Source: Aphelocoma coerulescens (lineage: Eukaryota; Chordata; Aves; Passeriformes; Corvidae). Taken from it: a stretch of 64,000 bases of DNA. Every line of letters begins with the position of its first letter. The stretch's first letter is position 1. This document shows positions 56,321 through 64,000 of the stretch, one piece after another. The stretch lies in contig NW_027184062.1 of NCBI RefSeq assembly GCF_041296385.1, positions 563,001 through 627,000 on the forward strand, in the 5' to 3' direction. Both the position numbers and the translations under genes were made by a program. The notes under the pieces were generated by a model. It did no database searches. It was given only the letters and a program-made list of their open reading frames with translations, and had not been told where the DNA came from.

Positions 56321-57278
56321 TCCCTAACGGCAGCGACCTGCCGCGTGGTCTCCGTGCTCCTCTCCAGCCCCCCGGAACGTGTAAAATAGTTCCCAGCGGC
56401 TCCCACCGCGCGTTGCAGACGGCTGCGCGGCCCCGGGGCTGCCCGCAGTGCTCCCCTGCCCCGCCAGGGCTGCCCGCGGGCTGCGGAGCCGCCTCGCCAC
56501 CGGCGCGGCCAGGGCTGGGGCCCTTCTCGACAGCAGCCGAGGGGCTGCGGAGCGGGCGGCTGCCGGACGATCAGCTATTTTATGCCGCGCGGTGCTGCCG
56601 CCTCCATCTAGCTCTCCATCACGCCGCCGCCCGCCGCCCGCCTGGCGCGCTCACGCTCGGCCGCGCTCGCCGCCCGCCCAGCCTCGCCGGAAGCTCTCCC
56701 GCCCGGGCTGTGCCCCGGCTCCGCCGGCAGCTCGGCAGGGCCCGGCCGCACGCGTGCTGCGTGGCTCGGAGCAGCCGCGTTGCGCCGCAGGCGACGGGGA
56801 AGGCGGGGCGGGCCGGCGCCATCGTGGTAGCGCGAGGAGAGGAGCGCCCGGGCGGGGCGGCGAGCGGCGCGGCGGTGAGCGCTTCTGCTTCCTGTCGCTC
56901 GGCGGCCGCCCACGGCAGGTGCCGTGTGACCCCGCGGAGCGGCGGGGCCGGCCGGGCGGTGCGCGGCGAGGCTTTCGGCCAGCGGCGGCCACAGCGAGAG
57001 GCTGCTGGCACTGCCCGTGCCGGTGGAGAGAGCGGGGATCCGAGGCCGGCCTTCCCCGGGCGACGAGGGGAGGCCGCCTTTGCCGCGCTGCCCTCCGTGC
57101 AGCATGTGGCCGATTCCGGCGAACCCGGGGTCTCCGCAGCGGCGCGGGCGGGAGGGAGTGGGGAGCGCGCTCGGTGCCGTGCCGGCCGCTCCCGGCCAGC
57201 GCTGCGCTGCGCCGAGGCGTTTTCCCGCCCGTCCTGGGAAGGACATAAGCGACACCGTAGTTGGAGCTTAGCTGTCAG
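56321..57278. promoter_or_regulatory. CpG island, copy 3
   Basis: Direct copy of 16905-17862. On the minus strand the TATA-like word is near 56574-56584, and the short Arg/Ala-rich frame runs from 56822 to 56619 (67 codons). Confidence 0.7.
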
Positions 57279-58018
57279 GGGGTACAACTTCCCTCCATTG
57301 GCGACCTCCTTTTCCCTCTGATTCAGCTACCTTGTGGTAGGTGCGATGGTGCTGAAGAAGGGTGGCGGCTTGGCACAGTTGCTGTCATAGGTGGTGCGAG
57401 AGCTCCACGCAAGGAGCTTTGAGTGGCATGTGTGAGGGTAGGAGGGTACGGCACCCATAGCTGAAGGCAAAAAAGGTCAGGGCATGTCATCAGCCGCAGT
57501 CGTGCTAAGTTGTTCATCTTTGCAAACTGCTTGCCGAGTTGTTCCTTTCTTAGGTAATGGGGGCTTGTATCAACCAGAACTGCAAATGGTCAGTATTTGC
57601 AGAGAAGGTTACTTGGACTGTTGTTGAAGTGAGTGTAGCAGTTTCTATGGCATTCTGCAAAAAAAGTGACAGGTCTCCCTGTGTTCCCCAGTTCTTAACA
57701 AAGATGAAGTTAACAAACCCCTGAAAAGAGGTTTTGCAAAACTTCAGGGATATTTTCCTACTAGTACTGTAGAGACAACCATAGTCACCTTGTCTTTCCA
57801 AAAGTGAAGGTTCCCTATTTTTGTCCAAGAGCATCAAGTGCTTTTGATCAGCGTTTGTGTGCATGCATTAGCCTCATTCTTGCTCTTCCTTGGAGAACTT
57901 TTACAATACTCACATGATCTGTGTAGGCTGCAGACTGCAGTGGTGAACTTCAAGGCTTCCAGCAGAAGGGAGATGCTATCCACATTTTGGATTCTCCTTA
58001 GTCTGAACCTTCAACGTC
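57279..58018. repeat. Inner arm end of the second spacer-centred palindrome (left)
   Basis: Direct copy of 17863-18602. The ERV1 target site is empty at 57292-57295. Its inverted partner begins at 63573 and runs off the window. Confidence 0.8.
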
Positions 58019-61000
58019 CAAGGCTTCACTTTTCAAGCAGTTGGAAGAGCTCCAAATTAAGACATGAACAGGTCTTAATTGACCTTGCCACCGCCTCAGT
58101 TAGTCAAGTAATGCTGTGCATTGGATTTGACTAGTGCAACATGTGCTTAAAATATGTAGAGTAACTCCTCGATTACCCTCTCAGAAGGGTTGGAATGGAG
58201 AACAAGGAGTTCCCAAGACAAATATTTGGTGTACGAGGAGTAGAATTTAGGAGTTGATTGCAGAGCACTGCATGCACAAATGTCTAAGGAGAATCCATCT
58301 TTTGATGTCCCATCTATGCTTGTTCTCATTTGAAATCCTGCACATTCTGCAGGCTGGTTTTGTTAGGCTTGGGGCTGGGGAAGGAGTGATGGTGGGGGAG
58401 GAGTGGGTGTTGGTTTTGGGTTATTTTTTTGTTTCCAGAATAGTGTACACAGAACTTGTGCCCAAAACCAGCAGTAGGAAACAATGCAGGTATAAAAGAA
58501 GGTCACAGAAATGTCAGATAATACGAATCTGAAAGCGCTTCAGTATTTTACTCAGGAGTTTCACTCTAACAAGGTGATTTTCCTTCACAGAAATGTAGTG
58601 GCAGGCTTATGCCATGCTAGAAGTGATGACCTTTCTCTGCCCCAAATTGAGCAGCAAAAGGTTTTGGCTCTTAATTTGAACCCCTGAGCCAGCTGTGTTT
58701 CAGGCTGCAGAAGCTGCAGCTGTTGTGGCAGACGCGGGGTGCAGCCCTGCCTGCCAGTTCCGAGCTGGCCTGCGCTGGTGGCAGCCGTCAGCGCCCGGGG
58801 TCCCCTGTGCCACCCATGCCAGGGCTCTGCCTGCCTGCCTCGCAGCCCTGGTAGCCTCAGGGAAACATCGCACTACTCCATCTGCTTTAAAAACAAACAA
58901 GCAAACAAAAAGCTCCCTGTAAATATATGTAGAAGTCTTGAAACTAATTCTCAGCGCTTGCTTGGAGTTTGTTGATGGAGCAAATGGATTTTGGATAAAC
59001 TGCTATTGCTAGTACTACTTAGGTTCCTAAACTTCAGAAGGGAGGCTATGGTGGTCACGTACCCCTGAGGAATGTTGGGAACAGTAAGACAGCTCAGTCA
59101 TTTCAAGGTGGCCAGAAAATGGGTGTGGCAGTGGAGTGGACACTCTGTGAGTAGGTAGCCTTAAGTCATGTAACGACATGCACTTCAGTGGGAATTTTGC
59201 ATCAACACCAAGAGATTGTGTCATGATGTGTTGCGTAACAACAAATTGGGCCAAAATTCTGCTGATTTTGACCAAGGTGGATGGGCCACCTTCACTTAAG
59301 CTGGCAAAGGGACATAAGTCAATGATGTTTGAAAAACAGCCATGAAACATAGCCCCTTTAGTTTGTTGCTCTGTTGCAAGTCTGCAAAGCTCTGTTGACA
59401 GGTCATTGGAAGTAGCTGTTGGAATCTAAGTGCAGTTGGACGCTTTGTCAGTCAGCATCAGCAGGAGGCTTAACGGTTTAGGTTGAGAGGTGGTGCATGG
59501 TTTTTTTTCAGAGGAATGGCCCAGTGAAGAGCAGTGTTCACTGCCATGACTACCGTTGTAGCCTTCAAGAGCAATGGTTCATTCAGAGAGAACTTCCTTG
59601 GTTCTGCTGGTTTGGTTTCGCAGCTGGAGCAAAGGTACAGCACTGGAAGCAATTCCTAGGGCAGAAGCGGGAGATATCCGAAGCTCTGGACTTCGTTGCC
59701 TAAGTGAGCGTAGTCTAATTGGAAGAGTGGTGAGCATCAGTGATATCAGATTTTTTACAAGTTCTTAATTCTGTCAAAACAAGAAAGAAGGAGAGTGATG
59801 AAGATGAAATCCTTTCCTCTTCAATCTGCCTATGCAACAACTTCAGCTGTAGTTGTAATGTGTATTCACCTATTTTGAATTGCCCAAAACCAGGCCTAGA
59901 GATGCTTCAGAGTCAGAGAAGCGGGTATTTGCTTTATTCGGCGCTGGGTGCATGGGGGATCACTCCTCCTAACACACACACACAGAGCACTCCATACAGT
60001 CCAGCATTATGTGTAAAATTTATGAACATTCATCACAATTCTTGGGATAGGAGTGGTTCTAGAAATTACTTCTCGGAAGTCATTAATATCATTAGCATAC
60101 GTGCCATGCATGCGCTGTGTACGCTGATGGGCGCACTGAGGAAGGCTCCTCTTCTTCCTCGAGGGTCTTTCTGATGAAGATCAGTAGTCTTTGTCACAAT
60201 GCACTTTTTACCTTTCTTTCTGGAGCATGCACAGTTCTTCGGTGGCTGATGCAGCGATCTCTGTGCCGGTTTTCAAAAGATCCTGTTCCTCTTATCTTGA
60301 CAAGATTAAGGCGAATCCTGCTGCTTAGGTTTTGTGATTAACATTTGCTGTCTCTTAGTAGTTCACTCGTGTTTACATGAGTTAACTATGGATCAACCCC
60401 CTTCTCAATTTTAGCACTGAAAGGATATTAGAGTCATTTAAAGAGATGTCTCCTATGGAGTACTATAAAACTGCCATAATGGTAAGACGTTTTCATACAG
60501 TAGTTTTAGCACAGAAGTAATATATGTACAATCTTGGATGTTTCATCCTGCTGGCTCAGGAGCCAGTATTGAGCTTTTCTCCTTTAAATCCAGTCTTAGA
60601 GCTCTGCAAGGATCACTGCAGCATGACGTTGTGACAAGGGGATGCTGATTCATGCATAAACCTTTGACGCTTTCCTTCTATCTTCAAGCAGCTTTGAAAA
60701 CCAGTGATTATCTGGCATGTTGCGACTTGAGAGTCATGGTAAAGGTTTCACCAAACACTTTGTAATATCAGGCTACAGCTTTCATTCCTAAGGAAAGAGC
60801 ATTGAGCAGATTGCTGGCAAAATGCTGAAAGAATGAGCCAAAACCAAAATCCTTTAATGGGAAAGATGGAAAAAATTTAGATGTGTTTATTTGAACTAAA
60901 AATAATGTGGACCAAGCCTAAATGTATTTCACACTAAATTCTTAGAACTGATTTTAAGGGAAGAAGTGAGAAAGATGAATTCCCAAGCGGAATTTTCAGC

Positions 61001-61655
61001 AGCATAATATTGAGCATTTATTAGTAGAACAAAGGCATATCACAGTGCAGGAGCACTTAGCAATATTGCTAGAGGCGTGGCTCCATTCATTTTACTGTGA
61101 ACTTTAGTACTTCTTTAAACATAGTCCTTAAGCCCAGAAAGTCATTTACACTTCACTCAACTTTCCCCCCTCCGTCTCTGCCCCCTTGCGCCAGCACACG
61201 CCAGCACACTGCCACCTCGGTCCTCTGAGTAGCTCCAGAATTGAAGGCAGGCACCCCCCTCCGGTGCCTCCTCAGTCTCCAACCTAATTTGTAGTTGATG
61301 GGTTCTTTGGGAGGTGTGAGTTTTGATGAGATAACAGACTTCCTGGGATGCATGCGGTTTATCTTCTTTGTTTCTTGAAGATGTCTTGGTTTCCACCTCT
61401 GTAATTTCTCAACTTAAAGGACATTTATTATCATGTGTTTCTTCCTACGTTTCCCAACATGTTACCACTCATTCGAAGTTACAATTTACTCTAGTCTTGT
61501 TTTTACTTACCTATATTTTACCTTAACACTATTTCTACATAGTACATTCTCACTTCTAAATGTTAAAGTGATAGATGCGAAAGACAAAATTTATCGTTCA
61601 CTCATTTATCACAGGAGGAATGTGTTAGCTGCTTGTGTTGCAGTTCACTTGTAAT
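58019..61655. other. Spacer of unknown function (second copy)
   Basis: Direct copy of 18603-22239 at offset 39416, nearly identical (for example a C/T difference at 58964 and one at 59832). No gene is recognised. Confidence 0.5.
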
Positions 61656-62038
61656 TGTGGTCTATTACCGCAGGCCTGGGCCCTAGGGTGTATCACTGTG
61701 TCCCGCAGCCATAGGGAGGAGGAGGAGAGAAGATCCAGCAGGCAGGAATTGTGCACCAAGATTTATTCATTTAATTATTTCACAAACTCTTTTACAGACT
61801 TTTTTCTTCATAGTCTAATTGGACAAAGGATCAGCCCCCCCCCTTGGGGTGATTGGCTAAAATCCTAAACCATCCATTGTCAAAATATTTTTCTACTAGA
61901 CCATAAACCAGACTTTTCAAGGTTGCAGGTGGCTTGGTTGTTTACATACTCTGCTACCTCTTCTGTGAGAGAGAAAAGTCTCTCACAGACTTAGAAAATA
62001 GCAAGAAAATCCTCGCTAGCAGCATTTTGGTATCTACA
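61656..62038 (-). repeat. LTR of the betaretrovirus-like fragment, copy 2
   Basis: Direct copy of 22240-22622. Confidence 0.75.
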
Positions 62039-62167
62039 ATTCCCCCTTTTTGTTTGATAAGATAACAACTCCACTATTAATCCTAAATAGAAATTTACAT
62101 CAGTTATTAATTCTAAATATGTCCTTAAGGCTTTAACGATCTGACTCCATAACAAGAAATTTAAAGT

Positions 62168-62524
62168 TCAGTCTCTGCTTGTGGAAGGACCATCCCAGTC
62201 TCTGCTTGTAGAAGGACCATCTGCCTGATGGTCAACATCTTGGTCATCATCAGAAGAGTCTGATGGCTGATGATCTACATTCTGGTGGCCACTTGGATGG
62301 TTGGTGTTCTGGTCATCATTTGGAGGTTGCCTGTTCTGCCTCTGGTGCCGTAGGGCAGGGCGAACACATTTTGCAGCTAGCCACCGTACCCCAGTATCTG
62401 TAGAAACGCAAGCATAGCCACGACCCCAAACCATAAGTTCCCGCAGGCCTTCCCACTGGTTAGTGAGTAAATTCCACACCCAGACTTTTGCCCAGGGCAG
62501 TTGTCTCTTGCCTGCAGATTGCAA
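62168..62524 (-). pseudogene. Integrase C-terminal remnant, copy 2
   Basis: Direct copy of 22752-23108; the frame is identical in length. Confidence 0.65.
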
Positions 62525-62781
62525 TGAGAGAAAGTGATTCAGAAGAACAGGATTCTTTGAATTTTGTGGTACCGTAAGGTGATTAATTGTATACGAGCTT
62601 TTGCTAGTCGGCTTCAGTAACCAAATTCAAAGGTTCCTGTGAGAATCGTTGAAAAGCCATGATAACAGCCCTTAATTCAACTAACTAAGCAGAGTCTGAC
62701 TCGGATTGGTGTGTTAATCAACCACTGCAAAGGCAGTGTAGGATACTGTGCACCTTTGCGCACAGTGACCCCTGCTAAAAA

Positions 62782-63209
62782 TTTGTCCCGATCCGTATGC
62801 CCCAGGCTGCCAACACATCCCGTCCCCAAAGGTTAAGGGAAGTGGTAGTAACATAAGGCCTAATTGTAGCTGTGTGCCCCTCTGAGTCCTTCACCGTCAC
62901 AGGCCGTTCGCTTCAATAGCTCTGTGTGGTTCATCCTCATCCTGTGATGGCCGATCCCACTGGGGGTAAAGGCCATGAGGGAGGCCACGCAGAGAAGGAG
63001 ATGATAGTTACATCAGCACCAGTATCAATCAAACCTTGAAGCTGAGTCCAGGGCGGACGGGCGTTCGGCAGGATCAGGGTACACGTCATCTGTGGCCTTT
63101 GGTCAGAGATGTCTGCAGTCCAGAAGGCCTGCAGAAGTCCTGTAGATCCACTGCTGTTATCTTTGTGAGTTTGTTGTTCTATCCTGGGGACACAAGACTT
63201 AAAAGGCAC
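62782..63209 (-). pseudogene. Retroviral protease remnant, copy 2
   Basis: Direct copy of 23366-23793, with the DTGADVTII active-site motif. Confidence 0.75.
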
Positions 63210-63572
63210 TAATTTAGCAAGGCAGGTCTTTTCAGGAATAGTTACAGGGGGTTTTCAAATTCCCTATAAAACTGAGGACAAGGCTCCGAGGAGCGGATTC
63301 CCATCAATCCGACCTCATCCTCATCCTATCGCATTAAACCTGTTAGAAGCCAGACCTGAACAGCCCCTCTCTTCCTTTGTCTCTGAGCTAACGTGAGCCG
63401 ACATCAACGGCTCCTGCCGTGTTTCCCTCTGCAAAGAAGCCAGCTAGCTAGCCCAGCAAGCTCTTTTCCTGATCCCGAAGTCGCTTCAGCGACGCGTGGA
63501 GGTAACGCAGCTGGACTGTCTCTGACCAGGGGCACGCCAGAGTCAGTGCCTCGAGCACCAAACGCTGCGTTA
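63210..63572. other. Unassigned interval, possible LTR end (copy 2)
   Basis: Direct copy of 23794-24156. Confidence 0.35.
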
Positions 63573-64000
63573 TTGGACATTGAAGGTTCAGGCTAAGGAG
63601 AATCCAAAACGTGGACAGCATCTCCCTTCTGCTGGAAGCCTTGAAGTTCACCACTGCAGTCTGCAGCCTACACAGATCATGTGAGTATTGTAAAAGTTCT
63701 CCAAGGAAGAGCAAGAACGAGGCTAATGCATGCACACAAACGCTGATCAAAAGCACTTGATGCTCTTGGACAAAAATAGGGAACCTTCACTTTTGGAAAG
63801 ACAAGGTGACTATGGTTGTCTCTACAGTACTAGTAGGAAAATATCCCTGAAGTTTTGCAAAACCTCTTTTCAGGGGTTTGTTAACTTCATCTTTGTTAAG
63901 AACTGGGGAACACAGGGAGACCTGTCACTTTTTTTGCAGAATGCCATAGAAACTGCTACACTCACTTCAACAACAGTCCAAGTAACCTCCTCTGCAAATA
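63573..64000. repeat. Inner arm end of the second spacer-centred palindrome (right, cut by window)
   Basis: Inverted partner of about 57590-58018 and direct copy of 24157-24584. The position equivalent to the ERV1 insertion would be at about 64282, just outside the window, so presence or absence of ERV1 in this module cannot be seen. Confidence 0.85.

Larger units (their letters stand above)
61656..63209 (-). mobile_element. Betaretrovirus-like fragment, copy 2
   Basis: Direct copy of 22240-23793 with the same deletions. The LTR is at 61656-62038. Confidence 0.75.

Noticed and set aside
1..64000. Identification as a particular W-linked gene amplicon of birds
   Set aside because: No exon of a known W-linked gene was found; palindromes and retroviral load suggest a sex chromosome, but this is not proof.
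1..64000. CRISPR array, tRNA or rRNA genes, bacterial operons
   Set aside because: No regularly spaced short repeats with unique spacers, no cloverleaf-type or rRNA sequence noticed, and the overall content is that of a vertebrate genome.

Overview
The window looks like a vertebrate, most probably bird, ampliconic repeat region that carries endogenous retroviruses. I see no intact host protein gene, no rRNA or tRNA gene, and no prokaryotic or CRISPR feature. The bird assignment is inference. It rests on the kinds of retroviral remnants present and on the absence of mammalian-type SINE/L1 sequence. A sex-chromosome (W) location is plausible but not shown by the sequence.

Layout. One module is repeated in alternating orientation. 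In order, a module holds: half of an array of ~1.39-kb monomers; a CAAGG-rich minisatellite; a short GT repeat; a decayed retrovirus ('ERV2', ~4.1 kb); a CpG island (~1 kb); and ~0.7 kb of flank. Copies are: the end of a minus module at the left edge (1-3534); a plus module (3535-18602); a minus module (24157-45552) split by a 10.1-kb provirus; a plus module (45553-58018); and the start of another minus module (63573-64000). Facing modules form palindromes. Two centre on the monomer arrays (1-10822 and about 41960-50292). Others centre on a 5.55-kb spacer, seen at 18603-24156 and again at 58019-63572. The plus-module-plus-spacer segment from about 10.3 kb recurs 39,412-39,416 bp downstream, so the tandem period is ~39.4 kb. 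Copies look nearly identical by eye.

Mobile elements. 'ERV1' (24867-34957) is a nearly complete gammaretrovirus-like provirus. It has two ~655-bp LTRs, a proline-tRNA-like primer site, gag, pol, env and a 4-bp target duplication. It is broken by several stops and frameshifts. It sits in one module only, and the matching empty site is visible in the other two, so it arrived after the amplification. ERV2 is in all three complete module copies and so predates the amplification; it has lost gag and most of pol. A third, betaretrovirus-like fragment lies on the minus strand in each spacer.

The points most worth follow-up are the nested palindrome architecture, the evidence that arms of one palindrome evolve together, the monomer copy-number difference (four forward units versus two), the CpG island sitting directly beside an LTR in every module, and a decayed open frame between ERV1 pol and env that is in frame with the env start.
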